Assembly (NCBI GenBank): GCA_022813625.1
Contig: JAKLMB010000002.1
Coordinates: 1-64,000, forward strand
DNA length: 64,000 nucleotides
Reading direction: 5' to 3'
DNA from: Aaosphaeria pasadenensis
Lineage: Eukaryota; Ascomycota; Dothideomycetes; Pleosporales
Below the pieces are notes generated by a model. The model had not been told where the DNA came from and searched no databases. It saw only the letters and a program-made list of their open reading frames with translations. Below, in pieces: positions 51,506 to 61,496 of this stretch (its first letter is position 1; every line of letters starts with the position of its first letter). Position numbers and translations under genes: made by a program.

Positions 51506-52618
51506 TTACAACACAGCGTTACCTCCTATTGGACTCATCCATTTCCCCTTCCTCGCTGCTTTCATCTCAGCGTACAATGCTGGATTGATTCCCTTCTTCT
51601 TGCATTTCTTCAGCTCAGCCTCGCTCAGTCTGCTTGCATCAAAGTCACTAGCTTGCCAATCATGACTGTCTTGCGACCTATTACTCATGGATGTCGATGT
51701 CGATGTTGCAGGATAGATGTCGGAAGGTCTGCTGGAAGAAATCGTCAAGATAGAGCTAGACGAGGAGGTTCGATGTGAGACTTGATCCAGGGACACAGTG
51801 CGAGCGATCTCGAGATGTTCCGGTTCTACCAGTGGTTCTCTAAACTTCTTCGGCTTCAGCTTTTGTATTATAGAAGATGATGAGGGACTTCGAAGGATCG
51901 ATCTTGTTGGTGAAGATGCCTGGTTTGAAGCCTGTGTGCTGCCCTCGGATGATCGTATAGAAGGAGACCCTTGGGGCACAGACGAATTGTAGAGCGTCGG
52001 TGAAGAGTACTCCTCTTCAGAAGTCGAGTGGCTAGCAGCGGCGGTTTCATAACTGCCCCGGGGTGTGATATCTCTCGCTGAGCGTTGAGTATTCACCGAC
52101 ACAATCGTCTCTAGTGAACTGCATCGTTGCAAATGCAATGGTAGACGGGTGCCCTGCCGTGATGAAGAAGGTCTTGTAGATGGCTTTCGATTTGATAGAG
52201 GACTGCGCTGTGTAGTTGTCCCGGATTTTGTGCTATCTAGAACTCGGTCTCTCGACGTGTGTTTTTGAGAGTCGACGCTAAAGGGATGTGAGAAGTTCCG
52301 TAGTTCTGGCGCATCAGAGTGTTTGGCAGTGGGATTTGGTGTGCTAGATATAGTCTTTGGATGATTCGTGGAGTTTACGGAGCTTCTTCTTAATGGACTC
52401 TTTATTGGAACCGATGGTGTTTGGAAATAGTCAACCTCCTCTTCTCTCCTTGGTGCTTGAACTAAACAGGATCTTCGACGAGGAATCGGCGTTGGCACTG
52501 CAGAGTCCGAATCTGAAGAGGAATCGGTATCATCGTCCAACCAAGTGCGTCGTGAGACTACCTGAGCTCTCGTTACACGCGAAAACAAAGGCGAAGGAAA
52601 CGGCACATCCGCGTCCAT
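51506..52618 (-). CDS. Serine-rich protein of unknown function with conserved-looking C-terminus
   Basis: A single exon of 370 residues from the ATG at 52618 (MDADVPFPSPLFSRVTRAQ). An earlier in-frame GTG at 52639 is not a likely start. Most of the protein is low-complexity, rich in Ser, Thr, Pro and Arg, with an acidic patch near the start (DDDTDSSSDSDS), and is probably disordered. The last 40 residues differ: SRLSEAELKKCKKKGINPAL then YAEMKAARKGKWMSPIGG, a compact, charged segment of the kind seen in conserved fungal hypothetical proteins. No catalytic motif or membrane segment is visible. The consistent open frame and codon pattern support a real gene, but I cannot assign a function. Confidence 0.7.
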   Translation of the reverse strand: MDADVPFPSPLFSRVTRAQVVSRRTWLDDDTDSSSDSDSAVPTPIPRRRSCLVQAPRREEEVDYFQTPSVPIKSPLRRSSVNSTNHPKTISSTPNPTAKHSDAPELRNFSHPFSVDSQKHTSRDRVLDSTKSGTTTQRSPLSNRKPSTRPSSSRQGTRLPLHLQRCSSLETIVSVNTQRSARDITPRGSYETAAASHSTSEEEYSSPTLYNSSVPQGSPSIRSSEGSTQASNQASSPTRSILRSPSSSSIIQKLKPKKFREPLVEPEHLEIARTVSLDQVSHRTSSSSSILTISSSRPSDIYPATSTSTSMSNRSQDSHDWQASDFDASRLSEAELKKCKKKGINPALYAEMKAARKGKWMSPIGGNAVL

Positions 52619-54038
52619 GAGTTGATGATAAGAAGCCACCAGGCCTTCCCCAACAACCTCGAAATATGTTCAAAACTGTGAGGTGACTACACGGATTATA
52701 AAATGGAAACGATGGGACCTAAGTATTCAGTGGGGTAAAACATGAGAGTTGAACAGTACGATGACGATTGTGCTGCAACCTATCGGTCCCGCTACCGCAG
52801 TGTTGACCTGCTAGTGCGATCATAAGGTTTGCATCACTGCCCCATAAAATCACTTTCCGTCTAATCAGCGGGCTTTATAGGCAAGATCCGATCGCTCTGG
52901 ATCTGGATGAGGACTTTTATACGTATATGATCAACGTAATTAGCAGTAAGGCTGTTGACAGCGTTCTGTCATCTTGCCTGTCATTCAAAATGGGTCCGCG
53001 CTAATACAACTAGGCTCAACGGTGACCCGTTCGTCAAACGGCTGAGATTAGGGATATCATTCCACGACCTACTCGTATGTAAACCATGAACTATTCCAAT
53101 AAAGCCATTGCGTGATTGAAGAATTCATTTCAGTTTCATCATGTTCATTCAGGCGCCTTCGAGCTGCATTTACTCAATGATAACCACATCTCGTCGCACG
53201 ACCTAATTCCATCAGGTGAGACTTTTCTCATCCGAGAGATTATCCGCAAACAAGTTCCGTTCTGTGACACAATTACGAATGCGACTAGAGCACGATTGTT
53301 GATGGAGAATACGTGCATATGCTCTATCAATTTGTGTTGGCCAAGTATGATTTGCACTTTTGATTCTCACAGTAAAGCAAGCTGCATATCATCAACCTCC
53401 TAGCTTCTAGAGTATCTGCCAAGTATCCATTTTCAAGCTGCAATTGGTACTTAGCAATAATCTTGAAAGGTCGACTTTGAGAGCATAGGCTGCTTTCTAG
53501 GTCTGAATACTTCATCTGATGTAGTACCTAAAACCCTAATAAAGACAACCGCATTGTAGAAGACAACAAATAAAATGCAGTCCTTTCTCTTTAGCAATAG
53601 TGTGTATATGCTTGCTTAAAATAAATCATTTATACAACAAATGTTTGCACATAAAGTATAAATATATTTCTATGTAAGCAAGGAGTTGCTTTACAAAGTA
53701 CTGAAAATATGTATATATAGAGAGGATCAGCACGTCAGGCTAGCCACCTGCTAGGTTCATGTGTCTTCTATACCTAAAGTGTCTATCTATTTGAGAGTGT
53801 ACTGTAGCCAGTACACAGTCTTTACTCCTTGTAACAAAGCTTTGCAAATGCACTGTTGTAGGCATAAAAGAATAGCAGGGGACTAGCCTAACGTGCTAAC
53901 CATCTATACATACAAGGTAACTCATTATATACATTAACTAAAGTGATCTAAATTTAAAATAATGCATCTAGACAAAAAAAAAAGAGGGGGCAAAGTTACA
54001 TCTACGCAGTTACTTGCAGTTGACGACTCTGACACAGC
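52619..54038. other. AT-rich non-coding region
   Basis: No gene recognised. The sequence becomes visibly AT-rich from about 53500. An imperfect inverted repeat (53731-53752 and 53874-53895) and a nested GTGTACTG/CAGTACAC hairpin near 53800 suggest a decayed fold-back element. Confidence 0.5.
53731..53895. repeat. Imperfect inverted repeat, possible decayed fold-back element
   Basis: The arms 53731-53752 and 53874-53895 match at 19 of 22 positions, with weaker similarity continuing outward. Two of the three differences are G/A changes. Between them lies a perfect 8-bp hairpin. No coding capacity. Confidence 0.55.
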
Positions 54039-54044
54039 AAAAAA
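54039..54044 (-). terminator. Pol III terminator of the tRNA gene
   Basis: Six consecutive T on the minus strand, starting 12 bases past the tRNA 3' end. Classic RNA polymerase III stop. Confidence 0.75.
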
Positions 54045-54056
54045 GAATGAATCTAT

Positions 54057-54166
54057 CGAAGTCCATGGGGCTCGAACCCACAACCTTTGGTGGACAGACT
54101 GGAGATGACTCTCATCCGGAGTCATTTCGGCCGAAAACCAACGCGCTACCATTGCGCCAAGACTCC
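54057..54166 (-). tRNA. tRNA-Arg(TCG) with a 38-nt intron
   Basis: A full cloverleaf can be drawn on the minus strand. The acceptor stem pairs GGAGTCT with GGACTTC (two G-U pairs), with discriminator G. The D arm is GCGC-AATGGTA-GCGC and the anticodon stem is TTGGT/ACCAA. The T arm is GTGGG-TTCGAGC-CCCAT. The anticodon loop reads TT-TCG-G, giving anticodon TCG (arginine, CGA codons). The intron (54130-54093) follows position 37, the standard eukaryotic site. Its first six bases (CCGAAA) are complementary to the anticodon-loop bases TTTCGG, and an internal ATGACTC/GAGTCAT hairpin lies within it. The spliced length is 72 nt. A T6 terminator follows. The identity rests on the anticodon alone. 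Confidence 0.82.
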
Positions 54167-54192
54167 AATTGACTTGTTTGATGAAAGATTTA

Positions 54193-54499
54193 TAATTTAA
54201 ATATCTTATATACCCTTAAAATGTTTTCTGTAAGTGTTAGGAATTTTAGGAGAATAGTACGAAAAGTTATTGCGAAATGTGGAGTTGAGATAACTTTTAG
54301 CGCGACTACCAACGCTAATCGACCAAACCGGAAAGGGCTGATGGTTGCCAGATGCTCACGTGCTACACCGGATCCCAGCTTCACACACATATACCTAGAT
54401 ACCTGTGAAGCTAATAGGGACATGCTTGCACACTATATTACTTCTAGAATATATTTTCTAGTATAAAGCGAGTCTTAAACAGTCTAATTTAAATATCTT
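54193..54499. repeat. 277-bp segment bounded by 15-bp direct repeats, next to the tRNA gene
   Basis: TAATTTAAATATCTT occurs at 54193-54207 and again at 54485-54499 in the same orientation. The left copy is 26 bases upstream of the tRNA 5' end. The layout could be a target-site duplication around a small insertion. Both copies are AT-rich, so coincidence is possible. Confidence 0.4.
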
Positions 54500-54903
54500 T
54501 AAACTTAATTAACGTTACTTTGTTACGTCAGCAATAAAACCCATGACTGCATTCGCCTTCAAAAAGATCGATAAGTGTTTACTTGCATCGGAGCATTCAG
54601 AAATGATAGTTGTTTGTATACTACTCATTGATGGCCGCAAATAGTTTCATGCACACGCATATAAGGAACCTATCTACGGACACGGAAATGACCATTAGCC
54701 ACACATATGATGTTGGTTCACGAGTAAAAGCGGAGGATCAAACCGTATGGACAGGGTTGGTCAGAGAAACTCACTACTAGCACTGGTCTGGATATTTTCT
54801 ACCTCTGCAGTACTACTACCTGCAACAGCCTCCGAAGGACGCAACCGGTCACGATGTATGGCTAATGTACCTGGACTTTGCATACCTTGACAATACCTAG
54901 GTC
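54500..54903. other. AT-rich non-coding spacer
   Basis: No gene or RNA recognised between the tRNA-flanking segment and the MITE-like element. The right edge carries an ACCTAGGT palindrome (54895-54902). Confidence 0.5.
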
Positions 54904-55166
54904 GACGATGATGACTCTCAGCCTAAGGGGGAAGCCAGAAACTGGGAAGGCTCATGAGGTTATTTGACTGACTACAGAGACATTACAGAGGGTCAAATAA
55001 CAAAAAATCAATATCCTTTCTTTAGCCTTCGCGACATTTCTATTATATTTAAAAATTTAATCATATAATACCATTTTCTGGATCCAAAGGTGTTCAGTTG
55101 GTCGCAACAATAGTGGGTGGCCAGGACTATTTCCGGCTTCCCCTTAGGCTGAGAGGACGATTATGA
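54904..55166. mobile_element. MITE-like element with terminal inverted repeats and 11-bp flanking duplication
   Basis: The element spans 54915-55155 (241 bp). Its ends are inverted repeats starting CTCTCAGCCTAAGGGG and continuing with AAGCC(A/G)GAAA, about 26 bp with one extra G on the left. The flanks are near-identical direct repeats: GACGATGATGA at 54904-54914 and GACGATTATGA at 55156-55166, differing at one base. An inner TTATTTGAC/GTCAAATAA pair adds secondary structure. No open frame is present, so it is non-autonomous. A duplication of 9-11 bp is characteristic of Mutator-like elements; that class is an inference. Confidence 0.75.
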
Positions 55167-55554
55167 AGCCGGAGAGCATTCTCTGTTGGCGCTGGGCGCC
55201 GGGGGGATGAGGGGGGAGGGGGGGGGGGTTGACACTGATTTCAAGAGTAGTCTTACATTGCTATTCATTGTAATCTGAACTACTACCGCTGAAACCAGAA
55301 TATAGTACAAGTTGTGTAGAAAACTCCAAAAGGTCATGAAAGCTTTCTTTGGTATCTCAATGCCTTCGCCCTAAATACTAGAAAGGTATGGAAGAATCTC
55401 TGTTCTCCCTATAACGCCGGACATGCTGAGTGGAAAAGAGAAAGTACCATTGCTGTGATGCTGTTGGAGTTCGATTGAAGAAAGCTTCTTCACAGCGATG
55501 GGTATGTTAATAGAGAAGTAACCAAAGCCATGAGCGTAGATGTTTGTCGGTAGA
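55167..55554. other. Spacer with a long G-run, downstream of the NCBP3-like gene
   Basis: No gene recognised. Contains three close G-runs (6, 6 and 11) between 55201 and 55228, a potential G-quadruplex. The remainder is probably the 3' UTR and terminator of the minus-strand gene to its right. Confidence 0.55.
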
Positions 55555-57162
55555 CTAATTTCCCCCAGCAGCGCCACGGATTGAGAAGCCTCCACTCTGC
55601 GGTGCGGCCCCGCGGATGTTGTAACCGATCTCTTCGTCATCTTCGTCATGTCCACCCCGATCACGAGTCCAGGTGATGCGGCTCGCAAGGTCACGTCGGC
55701 TCACCGTTGGCTCCTGGAAACTATCCTCGCGGGGGGCACTGTAGTCGTCCTTTAGTCTTCCATAATTCGACTCTGGTCCATCTCGGGTGATCCTGTTGGC
55801 GAGCCTTCCGTGTCCTGATGAGGGCTCATCGCGAGTCATTCTGCTTGCTAAAGAGCGGCTTTCAGAGGACTCGGAAACAGGTTTTCCATCTTTGGTCATC
55901 CTTGATAACAGAGAGCCTTTGTTGGTCTCGTCCATGGCATCCGATCGTCTGTGATTGCCCATGTCTGCCTTCTGGTGTGTACTAGAATTCTTAGCCCAAC
56001 GTCCTGATCCATCTAAGGTGATGTTTTGATCCCGTTCCCATCTAGCGCTTTCGTGGTTAGAATGCCTCCTTTGGAAATATCGTTCTTGGGACCGGCTGCG
56101 ACTCCTACGACGAGTAGCCTCGCGGTCTCTACTTCGGTATCGGCGACTAGAACTCGATTCTTCGGCAAACCCGTAGCGGCCGTCCTCACCTGATACAGGC
56201 GACGCACTTCTTCCTCGCAGACGTCCAAATCTAGATTCACGCGGGCTAAGGTTGTGTCAACATACGCGGTAAGTGTGAGCAATCATCGAAAGAATTTCCG
56301 TACCTCCTAGAGCCAGGGCGGTAAGTGTCAACGTCCCTAGGCTGCCTTCTTCGACTTTGATCATTGTCTCGGCGTCTAGGCGCCGGCGCATCGTCATACA
56401 TGGACTCGGTGAAGGTGGAGCTAGGCTAGTTAGCAAAAATAGTGGAAATCATGAGCCGACCGACTGACGCTTTCTTGCTCTTATCAACTCCCTCATCGCC
56501 ATAATCCAAGAAGACCTCGGGCTCAGGCTCCTCTCGATCGTATCGACGCGGCCGTTGGCGATCGCGGGCTTGAGGGTGCTGTTTATAGTAGTCGCTGTGC
56601 TTCGCTGCATTTCGCTGCTTCTGGTCACCAGTGTTGGCCTGACGAATAGTGAGATAGCTGTCAGGGTTGCCAGAATAGATCTGGGCTTTGCGCGAGGTCT
56701 GAGGATCTAATGAAGCGGCTCCTTCGACATCGGGATGCGTCAACGCAAGCAACGCGTCCGCGGCGTCTTGTGAATTGTCGTACTCGAGGTTCACAGAGTT
56801 GTCGTTTATCCAGCGAACATTTCGTGGCCGTCGCTCAGGGCAATGCTCGAGTGCATAGTCGATTGGCGCATTTGGGCCGAACTGAGATCCGCCTTGAATA
56901 TTGAGGAGCTCGGGAATGGGCGCGTGTGTCTCGAGTGACTCAAAATAGGCGGCAGGCATCTCTGAGTCACCTCCATCTCCGCCATTCGGTCGCGCCTGCT
57001 CGACAGTCTGGTGTTGGGGTCAGCGAAGGGCACAGGTGAAGCGGAAGCTAGGGCGGGGAAGCTCACCAGGGTCGTCTCCGGGGCCTGGACCACTTCAATC
57101 GGCTCAGTATCGATCTGAATATCATAATCTGCATCCGTCATGTCAGTATCCATGGTTGCCAT
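55555..57162 (-). CDS. NCBP3-like nuclear cap-binding/RNA-binding protein
   Basis: Four exons: 57162-57067, 57007-56469, 56420-56304 and 56245-55555, giving 480 residues. The N-terminus is acidic (MATMDTDMTDADYDIQIDTE). A segment at about 85-125 (RRPRNVRWINDNSVNLEYDN, then AADALLALTHP) matches the RRM-like WxxDxSxN core that I associate with the NCBP3 (C17orf85) family, which binds capped RNA in metazoans. The C-terminal half is Arg/Ser/Asp-rich, including SRFGRLRGRSASPVSGEDGR. It then has repeated S/N-R-(M/I)-T-(K/R)-D units (SRMTKDG, SRMTRDE, NRITRDG, SRITWTRD), ending SIRGAAGGN. The exon joins give one uninterrupted frame through these motifs. A nuclear mRNA-processing or export role is inferred. 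It is tandem with the downstream-strand SSADH gene, 343 bases apart. Confidence 0.78.
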
Positions 57163-57505
57163 CTCGAAAAAACGACAACGTTGAGACGCAGGAAGGTGTG
57201 GGGTTGGTGATAGTACTGGGGATCCACGTACGAAGGAAACAATAGGATCGCGGCGTTAGCGTGAAAGCGCTGGGCGGCGCCCAGTCACGTGGATGATGAA
57301 GACAAGAGCATATTATTTGTGAAACAGTTGATTTTGCATAAGTTTCGATGGAATCATAATTACAGACATTGCTAATGGTGAATAATTCCGCACAAGATCA
57401 ACCACTAATAGCTGTGGCGGTGGATGCATATTGTAGGCAGGTAGATGAACCATAGCTCATCTATATTGACTTATACATTATTTGTCGAAAGGAGACGGAA
57501 GAATG
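57163..57505. other. Spacer between SSADH terminator and NCBP3-like promoter
   Basis: 343 bases with no gene. Short AT-rich stretch near 57300-57480, fitting a 3' UTR and a promoter back to back. Confidence 0.55.
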
Positions 57506-59181
57506 TTACGATTGCCCTTCCAAGGTAAAAGTGCCAGTTTTGGTAATCAGATATTCGGCTACAGCAACGTCTTTTCCACTTTCTTTCCCATAACCTGACT
57601 GCTTGATGCCACCAAAGGGCGATTCTGCTGCGGACGAATTACCTAGTTGCAAAGTCAGAAGTTATCTTCTATCCCATAGTGCATAAGTCGATTGCTTACC
57701 CGTGTTCAATCCGATCATGCCAGCCTCCAAATTCTCAAACAAACGCCACAGTCGGTCCACATTCTTTGTGAAGCAGTATGAGGCCAAACCCATACTGGTA
57801 TCGTTGGCTGCCTTGACAACTTCGCCCTCGTTCTCAAATTTGATGAATGTACAGACAGGCGCGAATATTTCCTCTGAAGCAATGTCCATATCCGGTTTGA
57901 TGCCCGTAATGACGGTCGGTTCGAAGAAGTACCCACCATTCCTCTCCAGTTTCTTACCACCGACGTGGATGGTAGCGCCCTTAGCCCTCGCATCTTCCAC
58001 AAGTGCAATGGCCTTTTCAACACCTCTTGGTGTTGTCACAGGGCCCATTGTTGTAGCCTTGTCAGAACCATGCCCTACAACAAGCTTTTTTGTCTCAGCA
58101 GTCCAGCGTTCAAGGAATTTGTCGAAAATGCCAGATTGGACGTATACGCGATTCGCCGTGATGCAAGCCTGGCCGGCATGGCGGTATTTGAGAGCAAATA
58201 TCTGGCTCATTGCTTGGTCGATATTGGCATCATCAAATATCAAAACTGGACAGTTCCCGCCCAGTTCTAGAGTGACCTTCTTCAGACTGTCTGCGCAAAT
58301 CTTTGCGACCAGCTTTCCTACCCGTGTGGATCCCGTGAATGAGACCTTTTTGATGAGATCGTGACGGCATAGGGCCTCGCTAAGTTCAGGAGTTTTCTCC
58401 AGATCCGTTGTTAAGACGTTGAGAGCACCTTTTGGAAATCCGGCCTTGTCCGCAAGATAGGCTAAGGCGAGGACGGTGATGGGCGTCTCCGGACTGGGTT
58501 TCACAATCATAGTGCAACCAGCTGCCAGAGCGGCTCCGGCCTTTCGCAGAATCATGGCGATGGGAAAGTTCCATGGGACGAGTGCTGCCGTCACGCCGAG
58601 CGGCTGTTTAATGGTGAAGACGCGACGATCCGGTAATGCTGGAGTAAACACTGTCCCTTGGATTCGCTCTGCCTCCCCTGCAAACCACCATGTGAATCCA
58701 GTTGAGTAGTCAATTTCGCCATACGCCTCGGCTCGTGGTTTGCCAGTTTCATAGACCAGAATGGTTGCAATATCCTCTCTATTTTCTCTGATCAGAGAGT
58801 CCCACTTATATAGCAACTGAGCCCGTGTTCTAGGGCTGAGCTTCTTATATTTCTCAAAGCTCTCATGGGAGCTCTGCACCGCAGCATCAACATCTGATGC
58901 ATCGTTTGTCGGACATTCTGTCCATGCCTTGCCGGTTCCGGGATCTAGGCTAGTGGGTTAGGTGAACGAAAATACAAGAAACACTTCTAGTATGACTGAC
59001 CAACAACTTCGAAAGTCTTCCCTGACTTTGACTTTACCCACTCTCCGTTGACAAAGGATAGATTGTGAAGTAGGTCGGGGTTGTTGAGCTACATACCCGT
59101 GATTAGTGGAATGCTCATAAATGGTCACGGACGGGGTTGTAAAACCGTGAACGGTACTTCGAAATTTCCAGATGAACCCAT
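57506..59181 (-). CDS. Succinate-semialdehyde dehydrogenase (aldehyde dehydrogenase superfamily)
   Basis: Four exons: 59181-59158, 59088-59001, 58944-57700 and 57642-57506, giving 497 residues. It should oxidise succinate semialdehyde to succinate with NAD(P)+, the last step of the GABA shunt. Motifs in order: LSFVNGEWV (N-terminal strand), PWNFP at about 161-165, the cofactor loop FTGSTRVGK at about 240, the general base Glu264 in TLELGGNCP, the nucleophile Cys298 in HAGQACITANRVYVQ, and the closing ESPFGGIKQSGYGKE. The cofactor region and length resemble Uga2/GabD more than general aldehyde dehydrogenases. There is no obvious mitochondrial presequence. The first exon (8 codons, donor GTACCG) is the least certain part. 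A strong GTATGT near 59098 offers another donor, but its use would remove the conserved LSFVNGEW exon. Confidence 0.85.
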
Positions 59182-60445
59182 GGTGTACGGATACTACGAC
59201 CGAAGGGCGATAAAGGGCCGGAAGTTCGATATGATAGATGACTACTCGACCTTGTTTGTGGACTGAGTACAAATGGGGTTGGAGACGAAGCTATTGATTT
59301 GTTCCGCGCGGAACGATCGTACTCGTAGTCTTGACAGCTAGTTTTTGGGTCGCAAAGCAAAACTCGAGAGTGATTTCGTCACCGTAGTTGTTACTGGGGT
59401 TTGAGTAATTATTATGTTAATAGCAAAAGAAGATTGCCGATGATTAGCTCCAAATCTCTAGCTTTGCATGGAGCAAGAAGCTTCCCCTCCTTCCCGCCAA
59501 ATAGCACAGTAGAGTGCCTCGTAGGTAACAACCAAGTAAACCAATCACTCCATTGCCTAGGCATTGGCATCGGTACAAAGGGTAGCACACCCCCGCCTTG
59601 CGCATATCCGACCGCTTATCCTTAATTGGGGCATGCGATAATTACTCCCTCTCTCCTTTTCTCTCCAATAATATTAAACAACTACCTAGGTAATTAACGA
59701 ATACCACATAACAACACAGTCCGAGTAGATGCGCATGCGGGGCCTACGATCTGCCTCGCATTATTCATCCTATAATCAGAATGTCCTAGAAATGCGTTAG
59801 GCTCTTTCTGATACTGATACAACAACTGATTGGCATGGCTATAGGTCTATCGGCTATTTCGATTGATAAAATAATCTCACATAGCCTATACAAGTGAACG
59901 CATCCAACATCTCATGTCTCGCATAAGGGCTGTTAAACATGAAGTATATTCCGAAAGAAGACGCTCAATAATAGCAAATATATCTGATTAAACCCGAAAG
60001 GAGAAGTGAAACTACACTCCGATGCTTGCACACATGAGGGAAATGCGCGTCTACACACGCCCGTCTCCGAAAGTCATATTATTGTTGCATTTGAAGGAAA
60101 TGTTTCCGCGGGCTCTTGGCCCACGTAGACACTCCATCCAGGTGCTTCCTCCTCTTTCCCCACCATTCAATGAGTGCCGACCCCTCACCTTCGAGCATTT
60201 CGTGTTCTACTCCGAGAACGGCCCCTTCTCGGTTGCTCACATTCGGGGTAACCGGTCGGCATTTTGTGGGGTAGTTAGTACAAGGTAGAACGGGGGATGC
60301 GTAATTTTAAGCATATGAACATACCCATCTCTAGTTTGCTCGTTGTTCGTTCAATCAGGTTTTCTCAACATTGTGCTCACTGCTCTTCCACTATAGTCTT
60401 CTATTCTATTTTCAACACCCAAAACGGTACGTCAACACGGTAATA
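59182..60445. other. Divergent promoter region between SSADH and SDR genes
   Basis: 1.26 kb with no recognised gene. Contains an ACCTAGGT palindrome at 59684-59691 and AT-rich stretches near 59400-59700. Frames at 60022-60288 and 59401-59625 have no motif. Confidence 0.55.
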
Positions 60446-61321
60446 ATGGGCCGATTAGATGGAAAAGTAGCTCTCGTCACAGGTAAATACCTAGCCAACA
60501 AACCCCGGTTTCTTGACCACGTACGATTGACATAGCCCTCCACAGGCGCTGGATCTGGCTTCGGAGCCGGCATATCGATAGCCTTCGCTGAAGAAGGTGC
60601 CAAAGTACTCGTCTGCGACATCAACCAAGCCGGCGGAGAGTCAACATGCCAGTCCAATCCAACCGCGCTCGCCTTCCACAAAATGGACGTTACCAAGGCC
60701 GCAGACTGGAAGTCCGCTATGGATGCCGCCACCCAGAAATGGGGCAAGGTCGATATCCTCGTTAATAACGCTGGCACGAGCTATGTCAACAAGCCTACCG
60801 TAGAAGTCACAGAGGATGAGTTCCAGCGGACATTCGACGTAAATGTGAAGGGTGTGTACTTGGGTTGCAATGCTTGGGTGCCGCAGGCAATCGAGCGAAA
60901 AGAAGGTGGCGTCATTATCAACATTGCCAGCGTCGGCGCGACCAGGCCACGACCGGGTCTGGTCTGGTACAATGCCTCGAAAGGGGCAATATGGAATGTA
61001 GGTCGTTTTCTCGATTGCTTTCAAATTGAAGCTTGTTGCTGACTCTACTCAAAGGCAACGAAAGGTCTGGCCGCGGAATATGGGCCACACCAGATTCGCG
61101 TCAATAGTATCTGTCCTCTGGTCACGAGCACCGGATTGTTCTCACACTTTACGGGTGTAGAAGATACACCGGAAAACAGAAAGAAATTCATAAGCAACGT
61201 GCCGATGGGGCGTATTGGAGAGGTTGGTGATGTGGTATCAGCATGCTTGTTCATGGCAAGCTCGGAAGCAAGTTTTATCACTGGAACGAACCTTGAAGTT
61301 GATGGGGGTCGCTGTATCTAA
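60446..61321 (+). CDS. Short-chain dehydrogenase/reductase (classical SDR)
   Basis: Three exons: 60446-60482, 60546-60997 and 61055-61321, giving 251 residues, the standard classical SDR size. The cofactor motif TGAGSGFGAG (12-21) is split by intron 1. NNAG is at 86-89, the catalytic Ser141 in NIASVGA, and the YxxxK motif is YNASK at 154-158. The C-terminus GTNLEVDGGRCI is typical. The Asp in VLVCDINQ after the second strand suggests NAD(H) preference. Substrate cannot be assigned; 3-oxoacyl-ACP reductase-like annotations are common for such proteins. It is divergent from SSADH and convergent with the next SDR. Confidence 0.88.
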
Positions 61322-61496
61322 CCAGAGCGACAAAACATCATTTGTCCTGGGATGACCATAATGAAATTAGTAATGAATTATATGCATCAATTGTTCATTA
61401 AATGTAGGAGATTACATGAGTTTAAATGCCTTGTGAATGTCCCCAATACCACAGTGTATTCGTCAGGACCGTAGCATCTTACAGAATAGCCACTGT
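61322..61496. other. Short shared terminator between convergent SDR genes
   Basis: The two stop codons are separated by 175 bases of AT-rich DNA, so the 3' UTRs may overlap. Confidence 0.5.

Noticed and set aside
54908..55155. Box C/D snoRNA (ATGATGA and CTGA present)
   Set aside because: The boxes coincide with the flanking repeat and inverted ends of the MITE-like element, and the pairing lies inside rather than outside the boxes.
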